Shown here piece by piece: positions 15,830 through 26,358 of a stretch of 64,000 nt of DNA; positions within the stretch are counted from its first letter, which is position 1; each line of letters begins with the position of its first letter. Location of the stretch: NCBI GenBank assembly GCA_965657945.1, contig CBFHPW010000012.1, positions 4,795 to 68,794 of the forward strand, in the 5' to 3' direction. The stretch is from CAJJDF01 sp965657945 (lineage in GTDB: Bacteria; Bacteroidota; Bacteroidia; Flavobacteriales_D; CAJJDF01). The translations under genes and the position numbers were made by a program. The notes below the pieces were generated by a model. The model ran no database searches. It was not told the origin of the DNA and was given only the letters and a program-made list of their open reading frames with translations.

Positions 15830-16219
15830 TTAATCTTCTAATATTTTTTCTAAGGTCTTTTCCATCTCTTTTTGAGTAAAACTTAATTTCGGTCTCGAAA
15901 AGTTAATGTCTTCCACCTGATTTAAAGGAACTAAATGAATGTGTGCATGAGGAACTTCTAATCCAATCACAGCAACACCCATTCTTCTGCAAGGTATCGC
16001 CTTTTCCACTTGAAGTGCAACCTTTTTAGCAAATACTATCATTTCTGAGAGCATTTCATCTTTCATGTCAAAGACATAATCAATTTCAACTTTTGGAATA
16101 ACCAAAGTATGACCCTTTGCAAGTGGATTTATATCCAAAAATGCCAAAAATCGATCATTCTCGGCAATTTTATAACAAGGAATTTCTCCTTCTATTATTT
16201 TGGTGAAAATTGTTGCCAT
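15830..16219 (-). CDS. HIT-family nucleotide hydrolase
   Basis: A 129-aa histidine-triad protein. The triad motif is VPHAHIHLVPL near the C-terminus, and FTKIIEGEIPCYKI and HTLVIPK mark the family. These enzymes cleave AMP-linked substrates such as adenosine phosphoramidates. Its ATG overlaps the greA stop by one base (TAATG), so translation is probably coupled, a common greA-HIT arrangement in Bacteroidota. Confidence 0.92.
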   Translation of the reverse strand: MATIFTKIIEGEIPCYKIAENDRFLAFLDINPLAKGHTLVIPKVEIDYVFDMKDEMLSEMIVFAKKVALQVEKAIPCRRMGVAVIGLEVPHAHIHLVPLNQVEDINFSRPKLSFTQKEMEKTLEKILED

Positions 16220-16692
16220 TACCTACTAATTTCCATGATTTCGAATTGAATAATTCCACCTGGAGTTTGTACATCCGCAATATCCCCAACCTTGTGCCCC
16301 AAAAGTCCTTTTCCAATAGGTGAGTCTACAGAAATCTTTTTGTCCTTTAAATTTGCTTCGTTTTCAGCTACCAGGGTGTATTGAACCTCCATTCCATTCT
16401 TTAAGTTTTTGATCTTCACTTTAGATAAAATCAATACCTTAGAAGTATCCATATCTGTATCGTCCAGAACTCTTGCAGTCGAGATAAGAGTCTTAAGCTG
16501 TGAAATTTTCATTTCCAATAATCCCTGCGCCTCTTTTGCTGCATCATACTCTGCATTTTCCGACAAGTCTCCTTTATCTCTAGCTTCAGCAATTTGCTGT
16601 GAAACCCGAGGCCTTTCAAAAGTTTCTAATTCGTGTAATTCATCCTTTAACTTTTTTAACCCTTCTTCCGTATAATAAGTAATATCCGACAT
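16219..16692 (-). CDS. greA: Transcription elongation factor GreA
   Basis: A 157-aa factor that rescues backtracked RNA polymerase by stimulating transcript cleavage. N-terminal coiled coil ~1-75 (EGLKKLKDELHELE, with DLSENAEYDAAKE at the tip, including the acidic residues needed for cleavage), then the FKBP-like C-domain (SPIGKGLLGHKVGD). I choose MSDITYYTEEG at 16692: the 11 extra residues from 16725 are not family-like, and 157 aa is the usual length. Confidence 0.95.
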   Translation of the reverse strand: MSDITYYTEEGLKKLKDELHELETFERPRVSQQIAEARDKGDLSENAEYDAAKEAQGLLEMKISQLKTLISTARVLDDTDMDTSKVLILSKVKIKNLKNGMEVQYTLVAENEANLKDKKISVDSPIGKGLLGHKVGDIADVQTPGGIIQFEIMEISR

Positions 16693-16727
16693 AATATCTT
16701 CTTTTTTGAAATTCTTATAACGCAAAA

Positions 16728-16751
16728 AAAGAGAATCTTTCGACTCTCTTT
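16728..16751 (-). terminator. Terminator of the PorV/PorQ-family gene
   Basis: On the minus strand the stem AAAGAGAGTC, loop GAAA, GATTCTCTTT is followed by more T. It lies just before greA and separates it from the three-gene surface cluster. Confidence 0.8.
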
Positions 16752-16812
16752 CTCATTCTACGTATAAACAAATATACAAATTTTTATTTACTTAGAATAA
16801 TCTTGTTCATTT

Positions 16813-17877
16813 CTACTCATCCTCACTGTTACCCAACTGTAGCGTGACACCTACCGAGTGGATACCACCAAGTACTGGTGCGGTTCTATATGAATAGTCA
16901 ACCCCTAAAGATGATTCGTTTTTCCCGAAAGGAAAATCTAAGGATACTCCAGCTGTAGGACCTGATAGGGCTGATAACGTTTCTGAGTCAGAAAAAATTC
17001 CTTCCTCGTAAGCCAATCCAGCTCTTAGGATGATCATTATTTTCTTAGCGTTTAAGCTATACTCTCCTCCTACTCTAAACTGATCTCTTTGGAAGGAGTT
17101 AGAAGTGAAAGTACCAGCTAATGTCAACTTATTGTTTTCATTTATTAAGAAATCATAAGCTGCTGCGATATTAATCAAAGAAGGCAACTCAAAATTAGCT
17201 GTTCTTTGTTCTGTCGTGGTAGAAATTTCTGTAAAAGGGTTCATGGTTTCAATTGAGAATCCATCACCTCTATATTTCATTGGTGGACCTACATTTTTCA
17301 ATGCTAGTCCAATTTTAATTTGATCATTCTCACCGGTTACATACCTAACTCCTGCATCGAATGCTACCCCTGAAGCTCTTGCATTTGAGGATCCTTCATT
17401 CATAATTTTGATGTTTACTCCTCCAGTAATTGAAGCAGAAAATTCTCTTGCATAAGCTAAGTTCATTAAGAAACTTGAAGGAGAAAAGGTTCCCAATCCT
17501 CCCTCAGGTAGTTCCGTTGTTGTGACAGGAATATCACCATAATTAGTTGACATTATGCTAATTCCTAATACACTTGATTCACCCACACGCTGTGCCAAAC
17601 CAAAAGTATTGATATTGATATCGGTTGATTGCATCCAGATTGTGTTTGTAAAACTAATTTCCGTTTTTCCAGCAAGAGCTAATCCAGCTACGTTGAGTTG
17701 CATTGCCTCTAGTCCTTTGACGTGAGCTCCAGCAGCATTTCCCCATCCTGAAGTCCTTCCCCAAGGATTTATGAGCAATTGGGTAGCTCCAGCGGCACCA
17801 ATTCGGTCCTCGTTTCCTGCAAAAGTGTTTACTGAAAACAGCGCTGCAATTGATAGTATTGTTAATTTAAGTTTCAT
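16813..17877 (-). CDS. PorV/PorQ-family outer-membrane beta-barrel
   Basis: A 354-aa protein: signal peptide (MKLKLTILSIAALFSVNTFA), then the family opening GAAGATQLLINPWGRTSGWG and NAAG/NVAGLA, then alternating amphipathic strands with a C-terminal aromatic-free strand. PorV shuttles type IX secretion cargo to the attachment complex and PorQ has a related role; this paralogue cannot be assigned to either. It is last in a minus-strand run with the 1390-aa protein and a TonB receptor, suggesting that it handles that large protein. Confidence 0.8.
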   Translation of the reverse strand: MKLKLTILSIAALFSVNTFAGNEDRIGAAGATQLLINPWGRTSGWGNAAGAHVKGLEAMQLNVAGLALAGKTEISFTNTIWMQSTDININTFGLAQRVGESSVLGISIMSTNYGDIPVTTTELPEGGLGTFSPSSFLMNLAYAREFSASITGGVNIKIMNEGSSNARASGVAFDAGVRYVTGENDQIKIGLALKNVGPPMKYRGDGFSIETMNPFTEISTTTEQRTANFELPSLINIAAAYDFLINENNKLTLAGTFTSNSFQRDQFRVGGEYSLNAKKIMIILRAGLAYEEGIFSDSETLSALSGPTAGVSLDFPFGKNESSLGVDYSYRTAPVLGGIHSVGVTLQLGNSEDE

Positions 17878-17921
17878 AAGAGTATGTTTCTTTAAATAAT
17901 TAATTTACAGTTGTGGTATCC

Positions 17922-20900
17922 TTAGAAATTAGTCAAATCTGGTGGTCTTAAAGCTCCAAACCACTTAATAACTTTCTCTCCTACTTCTGGTACGTCAACA
18001 TGTATAATGTAGACTCCACCAGCAATGGGCACACCGTTCACATTTTTCAAATCCCAATCTATTGAAGTCAATGGATCATCTTTTGTTAATGTTCTTACTA
18101 ACGAACCGCCTACGTTGTAAATCCTAATTGTACATTTCTCAGGTAGATTCGTTATTTTAATTCTTGTGTCTAGCCTACTAGACTCGTAATTAGCGTAAGC
18201 ATAATAAGGATTTGGCACCACATTAATTAAATCTAATGCAGATTGAGCCGTATCTAATACGCCTTTTCCAGTTGCCACAGAATTGGTGTTAAACTTGTAT
18301 AGATTAAACCATTCATTTTTACTAGCTGCTTCATTGTTAGCTGTGATGGATGATACAACGTTTACCACATTACCTCCAGTAGCATATCTTTCGTAATCAG
18401 TTTCCACTCTTACCTTTAGGATGGCATCTGTTGCAAGAAATGTTCTTCCTGGAATAGTCATTGGTATTCCTACCCACATACATGACCTCCAAAGTTGTCC
18501 TCTTTGTGAGGCATTATTAATTTTATCCCACACTTTTTGACCGTTGTCATATTGGGTAATAGGATTAGCATCATTTGCCATAATGACTGGCTCTGTTACT
18601 ATATCCTGATTTCTAAAGATATACAAGTAGTGTTTACCTCCAGCTACCCAGTTTCCTAATCCTTGAGAGAATGTAGAGGTTGGGTTGAACATCATGTCTC
18701 TTCCGTTATCTCCAGCCAACCAAGAGTCCTCACCGTAAGCAACATTCAATCTTTCTCCAGTTTCTAAATCAATCACATATCCTGGGAACCAACCCATTCC
18801 TGTTGCACTCACTAAATCACCTTCAGAACTTTTGTAGCCTGGATCACCAGCTTGCCTTCCTTCTTTATCAATAGAAGCTGCTTCTCTTGGCCGCAATTTG
18901 CTTGCACCACCCTCTGCTAAGGTTGTACTTTCTTGTGTTTCCAACACCACACATCTCGTCCATAAGTTTTTGTCTCTTGTATACACAACATCTACACTGT
19001 GTAACTCCAACATTCCGTTGAATGACTTGAGAGCACCAGTTGCTTCTCCCACTCCTCCAACGGGTGAATTGGGCACTGGCTGAGGTCCCATTAATCTGAA
19101 AGGTGCGAATGTTCCATTTGCAATTCCTTCAAACTGTTGCTGATCATCTAGTCCTTGGTAATCATTGTATGCTCCATCTGGAGTCGCTGGATCACTTATT
19201 TGTGTTCCACTCCTAATCCAATTGAATTCTGAATTTCCATCTTGGTCAGGCATTCCTGTTAACCAAGCCTTAGTTGGATCTGAGTATTCTAAACTCCAAG
19301 AGATCAAATTTGTACTTGCCTCAGCCGCCCCTCCTGAACTTGCAGGATCAGTTTTTACCAAAACTGTTTGGTGATTGTATTGCTCAATATTTATTGAAAA
19401 CCCTAGATCTGGGAACAATTGTTCATATCCTAGTGCAATGCTTTCATCGGAAGTATAAACTTCGCCAGTACTCAGACTCGTTAATTCCCAAGTAGCTGAA
19501 TCCATTCTATTGGAAGCATCTTTAATAAATCTTAATTCATATTCATCAGCAATTAAGTTTAATGGATCAATCACCTTAATGTCAACAGGACCTTTGCCTG
19601 CTTCGTAGGTTACTTCTTCCGCTCTGTTGTTTTTGGCAATATCTATTCTAGATTGGGCAGTCAAATCTAATTCTCTTCCTCCGTTACCCATTCCTTCTAT
19701 TCGAGTAATTTCAACTCCATCTCCGTAATTTGCATTTTGAACTGTTCCACCTGCTTCAGGAGAGGTGATATGAGGTATTCCTCCGTAAGCTGCAATTTCT
19801 CCTCCATCAAATCCTTTTCTTGAAGCGATATAAGGTTTTTGTTGACCATCTAACGCTAAAGCATTCGTAGGGTCATATTTCTTAAACTCATTGTATCCGT
19901 ATGCAATAATTAAGAAATAATAGGTTTTGTGGTTTACTAATCGAGTATTTCCTTTTGCAAACAAATCTTCAGTTACCCTTAGTGAGTGTTTAATTCCCTC
20001 GTCAGCACCATTAGCCAGCAATTCAGGAACTCCCACTTCTAACACAGGGTCCACAGAATAGTTAATCAATTTGGTTATTCCATTTACAATATCAAACTGA
20101 GCAACTAATCTCGACTTATCAATGTCATAAATATCTGAAGCCGACACTGAGTTATCTTTCAATTGGAAGATCTGGTAACCTTCAAAAGTATAGAAATTGT
20201 TTCTTCCGTTTACTCCTTTCAGACTATCTACCAATAAACTTGTATCGATAGTTGGATCTAATTTTGCATAATTTTCAATATCAGAACCATTGGCTTTTGG
20301 ATCAATAGTAAGGATTAATTCTTTGTCTAATTCTTGAATTGATAATTTAGGAGCATCTGGTCCTTCTAAAATTTCGAAGCAGTTATCAAACAAACTCTGC
20401 GCTTTATCATCTGCCTGAGTCAGTTTAGCAATTGCTGATAAGTTTCCGCTAGTACCTCTTCCGTACACCACCCCAACCGTAATATTGTTCAATGCACCTG
20501 GCTCCAAAATAAAAGGACCGGCTGATTGCAAGAATCTTCTATCACCTGCTGCGTTTCCAACTGATGATTCCGACCATGGCAATGCAGCTACAGACGTGTT
20601 TCCACCAGTTCCCCATCCTTCTGGATCCGTATTACGACCAGTTGCCGGGTCACTTGGGAACATGAAATCACAATCAATACCTGAATTAGATGTACCAATG
20701 GGGGCTGGATAAGCATTTCCACCGTATTGAAATTTCACTCCATCTTTCCATAAACCTCTCAAATAATTGTAGTGTTCAATTTGGTTATCTGGATCACTTT
20801 GATTACCTCCGGCAGAATTGTTATAGTATACAAATCTTCTCATCCCAAATCTTTCATTGTCTACCACAGAATCTCCATATCCAATTCCGTTTCCTGGTAC

Positions 20901-22094
20901 TGCTTCTGTAAGAAAGTTAGAGGATCCGTTTACAAAGTATGGGTTTGCTAATCCGTCATTATCTTGGTAAGGACCTTCGAAAAAGTCAACACCAATTGCT
21001 GGAGGATTACTTCCGTAAGGAACGGCACCATTTGAACAATTGTCGTCTGTTGCATCTGCGTTATAGGCATAACCCAATCCTCTTCCCACATCACATCCTA
21101 CGTAATCATCCTGTGCACAACCTAAATCTGTATCTACATTTTGTCCAAAATAAGTATCAAACAAAGTTTGTGTTGATCGGTTGATCAACTCGTAGTTATA
21201 AAAAGTCATGTCATTAATTTCGTCATTTGTTGCAAACGAAAAGGCTTGACCTCTAATTTCCATTCCTATTGGCTCTCCACCTGACTCAGTATGAATATTA
21301 CCTCTATCATTGAAAATCCACCAGATCGTAAAATCTCCAAACAAAGTGACCTGTCGACTTGTTCTACAATCTACCTCTTCTTCAATGTCATACCAAGGGT
21401 AATCACCATTTGCTACATCGTAGGTTCCATCTCCATCATTGTCATAGAAAGGTGCAATGTAATAATCTTGGAACTTTGAAACATCTCCATGAGCTGGCCA
21501 ATCGGTAATGCTTGAAGGAATAGAGTATCCTGGAAAGTCAACAGCTGCATCACAAGAAGGATCTTGTGAACACTGGTACCAAGCTCTAAATTGCTCAACT
21601 TCTTGTCGAGTTATAACGAAAAATTTATCCCATTCAGCACAGACGTCAGCTGTTATGTCTGCAGGTCCAAAATCTCTTTTGTCTACTCCGTTTCCAGATC
21701 CTGGAACAGTAGTAAGTGGCCCTGGCCAATAATCATTTCCATCAGATCGGAAACGAATTGCTGCTAATTTCAATTGATTGGTTGCATCTACTCCACCCAT
21801 CCAGAGCCCTCCTGCAAATATTGGAGAAGTTCCTGCATCTTTTGGTATAAGGTAAGAAGCCCTTCCTAAAGAACGGTTATACCACAACAATCCACTGTTT
21901 TCGATGTAAGCACTCGCGTTGTTAAAAGCCAGTGTTCTGTTTTGACTTGCTGGTGCACACGATGCGGCCCTAGTCGAAATTGAGCTACTATTTGTTTTAG
22001 TTGATGTTCCTACCCATTCTCTTGCCGCTCCCGACATAGAAAGTGTTAGTCCCACACCTAATAAAAAAAGGTTATATATGTTACTTCTTTTCAT
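17922..22094 (-). CDS. 1390-aa secreted surface protein with FlgD-Ig-like C-terminus
   Basis: A signal peptide (~1-23) is followed by a very long, Asn/Gly/Asp-rich extracellular protein. It contains a calcium-loop-like motif (YDNDGDGTYDVANGDYP, ~220) and several Cys pairs in the N-terminal half. The C-terminal ~80 residues (TRIKITNLPEKCTIRIYNV, GGSLVRTL, GVYIIHVDVPE) form an Ig-like FlgD-type beta-sandwich resembling, but not matching, a classical sorting domain. It starts 12 nt after the TonB receptor stop (22106) and ends 45 nt before the PorV/Q gene. Its function is unknown; secretion through the type IX route is inferred. Confidence 0.75.
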   Translation of the reverse strand: MKRSNIYNLFLLGVGLTLSMSGAAREWVGTSTKTNSSSISTRAASCAPASQNRTLAFNNASAYIENSGLLWYNRSLGRASYLIPKDAGTSPIFAGGLWMGGVDATNQLKLAAIRFRSDGNDYWPGPLTTVPGSGNGVDKRDFGPADITADVCAEWDKFFVITRQEVEQFRAWYQCSQDPSCDAAVDFPGYSIPSSITDWPAHGDVSKFQDYYIAPFYDNDGDGTYDVANGDYPWYDIEEEVDCRTSRQVTLFGDFTIWWIFNDRGNIHTESGGEPIGMEIRGQAFSFATNDEINDMTFYNYELINRSTQTLFDTYFGQNVDTDLGCAQDDYVGCDVGRGLGYAYNADATDDNCSNGAVPYGSNPPAIGVDFFEGPYQDNDGLANPYFVNGSSNFLTEAVPGNGIGYGDSVVDNERFGMRRFVYYNNSAGGNQSDPDNQIEHYNYLRGLWKDGVKFQYGGNAYPAPIGTSNSGIDCDFMFPSDPATGRNTDPEGWGTGGNTSVAALPWSESSVGNAAGDRRFLQSAGPFILEPGALNNITVGVVYGRGTSGNLSAIAKLTQADDKAQSLFDNCFEILEGPDAPKLSIQELDKELILTIDPKANGSDIENYAKLDPTIDTSLLVDSLKGVNGRNNFYTFEGYQIFQLKDNSVSASDIYDIDKSRLVAQFDIVNGITKLINYSVDPVLEVGVPELLANGADEGIKHSLRVTEDLFAKGNTRLVNHKTYYFLIIAYGYNEFKKYDPTNALALDGQQKPYIASRKGFDGGEIAAYGGIPHITSPEAGGTVQNANYGDGVEITRIEGMGNGGRELDLTAQSRIDIAKNNRAEEVTYEAGKGPVDIKVIDPLNLIADEYELRFIKDASNRMDSATWELTSLSTGEVYTSDESIALGYEQLFPDLGFSINIEQYNHQTVLVKTDPASSGGAAEASTNLISWSLEYSDPTKAWLTGMPDQDGNSEFNWIRSGTQISDPATPDGAYNDYQGLDDQQQFEGIANGTFAPFRLMGPQPVPNSPVGGVGEATGALKSFNGMLELHSVDVVYTRDKNLWTRCVVLETQESTTLAEGGASKLRPREAASIDKEGRQAGDPGYKSSEGDLVSATGMGWFPGYVIDLETGERLNVAYGEDSWLAGDNGRDMMFNPTSTFSQGLGNWVAGGKHYLYIFRNQDIVTEPVIMANDANPITQYDNGQKVWDKINNASQRGQLWRSCMWVGIPMTIPGRTFLATDAILKVRVETDYERYATGGNVVNVVSSITANNEAASKNEWFNLYKFNTNSVATGKGVLDTAQSALDLINVVPNPYYAYANYESSRLDTRIKITNLPEKCTIRIYNVGGSLVRTLTKDDPLTSIDWDLKNVNGVPIAGGVYIIHVDVPEVGEKVIKWFGALRPPDLTNF

Positions 22095-22105
22095 AGTTGT
22101 TATTT

Positions 22106-25100
22106 TTAAAAGTCAAGTTTTACTCCTAATCTAATTGTTCTTGGTAAAGAATAGTTGAAAGGATTATTCATTCTCAAAGCGTAGTATTCTCTAAATGATG
22201 CTTCATCAATTTGAGCTGCAATAATTGACTGGAATTGAGCTTCAGACAAGTATCCATCGTCATTCGCGTTACCAGTTGCTCTGTACACCCCTAAGATATT
22301 CTGAGTGTTTAATAAGTTATTAAATAACAAGTATACATTTAAAGCTGCTGTTTTTTGTTTCTTTGATCCCATTTTCAACATGAAGTTTCTATCAAGTTGA
22401 AGCGCCACTCTGAATTGACTTGGGTTTCTAGAACCGTTTGGCGTTCCTGCTAATACTGGAGCAAGTTCTCCTGTTAAAGGTACTGCCGATTTTGCTGCAG
22501 AATATGGCGTTCCTGATGCAAAGTTTGCAGTAAAGTTAACTCCTGTGTTTTCTAGAATCTTTTTTCCTGCGATTACTGGTCCGTTATAATCTTTGTCTTC
22601 GCCATATCTGAAATCCACTGTTGCATTCACTGCATGTCTTTGATCGTAGCTATATGGGAATATCGCTCTTAGGTTAGGCTGTCCCGAATTAATAAGAGCT
22701 AATGAGGAACCAGCAGAAGAACCTGTACCTTCAGCAAACTGAAGCGTATAGGAAACTTTCATCCATAGGTTTTTAGATTTTCTCTTGTCGTAAGTTAATG
22801 TTACCCCTTTTACCGTTCCAAAATCAAGGTTACCAAATGATCTATATGTTTTTGGGTAAGCCCCTGCTACATTGATAACCGTAATTTCATCTCTTTGCTC
22901 TCTGTAGAAACCTGCGATTTTCAACGAAGAAGATCTACTTAATACCTGTTGGAATCCAACCTCGTAATCAATCGTTCTTGTGGGTCTTAAATCAGGGTTG
23001 TTAATTGTGTTGGCCGAGATATTCTCAATATAAAGGTAATCCAGTGGATTACTTCTAATTCCTGTTGTTGGCCTTTGCGATAAAATATCGTAGTGAGCAA
23101 AAAACAAGGCATCTTCTGAAATCGGGAAAGAGAAAGATATTCTTGGCATCACAATAATTGAAGGCTGGTAATCTTGAAATGCATTAGAATTTACTTCATC
23201 AGTAGCAGAAACTCCATCTGCCAAATACGGAGCAATACCATTTGGTGATTCAATAGTTCTTGGATCAGTAATTTCAATTCCATCTGCGTTGTACCAGGTA
23301 TTTCCGCTTCTGTAACCGTTTATAGCTGTTGGTGCATTTACGTCATTCACATACACAACGAAATCATCGCCCATGTTTGCAGGGTGAGGACCTAAATCTC
23401 CTACCTCAGCTACTGTTTTAGCTGGCCTCAATAAGTATTTGTCTTTTAAAACTGGTTGATTTGCATCAAATCTATCTACTCTCAGTCCAACATTAAAAAT
23501 GATGTCGTTGAAAGCAAATTTATCCATAATAAATCCAGCAAAATAAATTGGTTCAAATGCTGCTACAGGACGTGTAAAATTCCCAAACTCATCTTTTTGG
23601 GTAAAGAAATCATCTAAACTTGGGTTAGAGGAAAGTCTTTTTCCTGTGTGATCGAATCCAAAGTAACTCACAAAACTTTGGTCGAATCCACCATTTGTTA
23701 ACTCATCTGCACTAAAGAAATCTACATTGAATTGAGAAGGATCTAGGGCATCCACTACAATAAAGTCTGATCCGTTTGGATCCAATCCCAATGAATTTCT
23801 TAAGTTGTAATCGAAGAATGATTGTGCATCAGAACTAATAAGTCTGTCGTAGGTTCTGTATAGGAATGTTCCTCTATACTCGTCTGTGTAGTTTTCTAAA
23901 TCTAGCTCATTGATATGGCTATTTGCCAACAACCTCATCCTAGTCCACAAAGCATTTGGTGCGATACTATAAGATCTATCCGATCTTTGCTCATATTCAA
24001 AACCTACTGTAATTGCATGATCTCCCACATTGGCAGAACCCGAGGCTGTAACTCTGAATTGGCTAAAGTCTGAATAGCCATAACCACTTGGTTGTGCTCC
24101 TAAGTTCGTGAACAATCCATACACAGATCTTGGCCCGTCTCCATTTCTAAGTGCTTGTCCCTGAAGAACTTGATCAATTGCTGTTACATTTCCTTCGTTA
24201 AAATCGTAGAATGACTGAGTCACGGCAGCTAAATCTGAGTTGACATCTGAAGCTGTAAAATCCGCTCCAGTTTCTTGAAATCCATTGTGTATATAAGTGT
24301 TTGTCGCGGCATCATAATCGTAGCTGTTTTCAAACTGCCTATCGAATTTTCCAACATACCCATAATCAAACAAGTTGTCTCCGTGCCTTGTATTTGTTGT
24401 CTTGCTCGAGCTTCTCGAGTAATCGACCATTACCGTGTAGTATGCATTCTTAATTTTTGATTGCATTTCGGAATCTTTACTTAAGTTGTTTTGAAATCTT
24501 TGAGTCATTTTTCCATAAACACGCCATGTGCTAGAAGTGCTATTTGATAAGTTATCTGAATTGAGTAAAGAACTAGCAAAGCTGTATCCGTTTCCATTTG
24601 CCCAATCTAAAGTCCCTCCAAATGAAACATTCACGTTGGTTCCAGTATTCACATCAATTTTAGAGGAAATAGAGGCTCTTCGTTGCGCTACATTTTGTCT
24701 GAATTTGATTTTTTCAAAATCATCCATTGTCAAAAATTCTGTTTTGTAGTTAATTCCACTTCCTGCATTTCTAACTACTGGATTTGCCAAGATATCTTCT
24801 TTCACCTCGTCTTTTAATTGATATTGGTCTATAGCAAAAGGTCTTGTATCTACGATATGGCTCAAGTTTCCAGAAAGAAAAAACCCTAAAATTGGTTTTG
24901 TCTTTTTTCCGTTACTATCTTTCTTCATCCAAAGAGGACCAGCAATACTTCCCTCCAACAGGTTATAACCGTAATTATCCAATCCGTAGGTGTTTTCTCC
25001 TAACTTATATCCAGAGGTAACATACTCTACTCCACCGAAGTAAAAACTAGAAGGACCTCTTGTTGTAATGGAAATAATTCCACCTGTAGCATCTCCATAA

Positions 25101-25735
25101 CTTGCTGGCAGACCTCCGGTAATTACCGAAACCTCTTGAATAGCAGATTTTGGTAAATTGGAGGATCCTCTCACTTTTATTCCATCGATGTAATAATAGG
25201 TAGCTGCTGATCTTGCTCCTCTTACACTCGAAATAGACCCGTTCCCATCTGTTTGCACACCTCCCACTTGGGCTGCAATAGAACCAGCAGAACGTCCAGG
25301 CATTTTTGCTATCTCATCTTTTGTCATGGTTCCTCCCGAGGCACCTCCATCTTTATCAATCAAGGGAACCTCATAATCAACCACTGTAAATTCATCCAGT
25401 GTCACATCGCCAGACTCCAAAGGCACGTTTTGAAAAGTAATCTTATCCCCTTTTATTAGCAGGTCATTCACTTGGAATTTTTTGTAACCTACGAAACTTA
25501 CTTTAAGCGTATAAGTTCCTGCTTGTAATGAACTTATAGAAAAGTTACCATCCAAGTCGGAAGCAGCTCCAGCTTTTTGAGTTCCATTTTGCAACACTAT
25601 TAAGTTTACGAACGGCAAGGTTTCTCCAGTAGACTTATCAGTAATCTGACCTTTTAATGTTCCTGTACCTGCTTGAGAAAACCCAGCGCTAACAGCAGCA
25701 ATTGCAATAAATGTTAGAATAATTTTTTTAATCAT
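22106..25735 (-). CDS. TonB-dependent receptor with carboxypeptidase-like N-domain
   Basis: A 1209-aa outer-membrane receptor. Signal peptide (~1-20), a carboxypeptidase-regulatory-like domain (~25-115: GTLKGQITDKSTGETLPFVN, then LKVSFVGYKK), a plug domain (~125-240: MPGRSAGSIAAQVGGVQT, IDGIKVRG, LPASYGDATGGIISITTRG) and a 22-strand-type barrel ending in IRLGVKLDF. No SusD partner is present. The next two genes (large secreted protein, PorV/Q) follow closely, so the three form one transcript. Its substrate cannot be told from sequence. Confidence 0.93.
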   Translation of the reverse strand: MIKKIILTFIAIAAVSAGFSQAGTGTLKGQITDKSTGETLPFVNLIVLQNGTQKAGAASDLDGNFSISSLQAGTYTLKVSFVGYKKFQVNDLLIKGDKITFQNVPLESGDVTLDEFTVVDYEVPLIDKDGGASGGTMTKDEIAKMPGRSAGSIAAQVGGVQTDGNGSISSVRGARSAATYYYIDGIKVRGSSNLPKSAIQEVSVITGGLPASYGDATGGIISITTRGPSSFYFGGVEYVTSGYKLGENTYGLDNYGYNLLEGSIAGPLWMKKDSNGKKTKPILGFFLSGNLSHIVDTRPFAIDQYQLKDEVKEDILANPVVRNAGSGINYKTEFLTMDDFEKIKFRQNVAQRRASISSKIDVNTGTNVNVSFGGTLDWANGNGYSFASSLLNSDNLSNSTSSTWRVYGKMTQRFQNNLSKDSEMQSKIKNAYYTVMVDYSRSSSKTTNTRHGDNLFDYGYVGKFDRQFENSYDYDAATNTYIHNGFQETGADFTASDVNSDLAAVTQSFYDFNEGNVTAIDQVLQGQALRNGDGPRSVYGLFTNLGAQPSGYGYSDFSQFRVTASGSANVGDHAITVGFEYEQRSDRSYSIAPNALWTRMRLLANSHINELDLENYTDEYRGTFLYRTYDRLISSDAQSFFDYNLRNSLGLDPNGSDFIVVDALDPSQFNVDFFSADELTNGGFDQSFVSYFGFDHTGKRLSSNPSLDDFFTQKDEFGNFTRPVAAFEPIYFAGFIMDKFAFNDIIFNVGLRVDRFDANQPVLKDKYLLRPAKTVAEVGDLGPHPANMGDDFVVYVNDVNAPTAINGYRSGNTWYNADGIEITDPRTIESPNGIAPYLADGVSATDEVNSNAFQDYQPSIIVMPRISFSFPISEDALFFAHYDILSQRPTTGIRSNPLDYLYIENISANTINNPDLRPTRTIDYEVGFQQVLSRSSSLKIAGFYREQRDEITVINVAGAYPKTYRSFGNLDFGTVKGVTLTYDKRKSKNLWMKVSYTLQFAEGTGSSAGSSLALINSGQPNLRAIFPYSYDQRHAVNATVDFRYGEDKDYNGPVIAGKKILENTGVNFTANFASGTPYSAAKSAVPLTGELAPVLAGTPNGSRNPSQFRVALQLDRNFMLKMGSKKQKTAALNVYLLFNNLLNTQNILGVYRATGNANDDGYLSEAQFQSIIAAQIDEASFREYYALRMNNPFNYSLPRTIRLGVKLDF

Positions 25736-26358
25736 GTTATTGATGTTTTGTTCTTAAATATGGATGAAAAACTTTCATTTCAATCTTTTTTTACTTGCTA
25801 GATAATAGTTACCTGAAAAGTAATAAGTCGTAAATATAAAATATTTTTAAGTTTTTTTAACATATAATTAAATCAAATGTATTTGTTAATTAATGAAAAG
25901 AAAAGTACTTCCTCCAAAAAAACAGGTAAAAATATACATCTCAATTATTTACTCTTTTAGTGCCACATTTATTTAACGGCCGTTTCTTTTCATCATCTGT
26001 TTGCTCAGCCAGTAAATAGGTGTAATTTTTTTGTGAAATGTTTCAACCCTATTCCTTCCATAAAAGGGATAAAACCATTCCTTTTCAACCTTTTGGGATG
26101 CCAACCACTTTTGATTATTAAAAATCTGCCTCAAGACTAGTTCTATTTCAATTAACTTGCCTCAATTATCAGAAAAATTTTAGATCTGCAATGATCAACT
26201 CTAAGTTAAGGTGTACTCTCGTGTTTTTCAAAAATGAATTTTTGCCAGTTTAACACAATTTTCGATTTATCAAGAAACAAACTGAATAAATAAGATTAAA
26301 TTTGCTCTGTTAACAATCTCAAGTTATGGCTCCAGCAGAGCGTCCGTTATCATTCTAA
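25736..26358. promoter_or_regulatory. 623-bp divergent intergenic region
   Basis: It lies between the TonB receptor (minus) and the barrel gene at 26359 (plus) and contains no ORF of note or RNA gene that I recognise. A -7-like box TAAATTTG at 26297-26304 could serve the rightward gene, but no TTG sits at the proper distance. The length suggests room for regulation of the surface operon. Confidence 0.4.
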
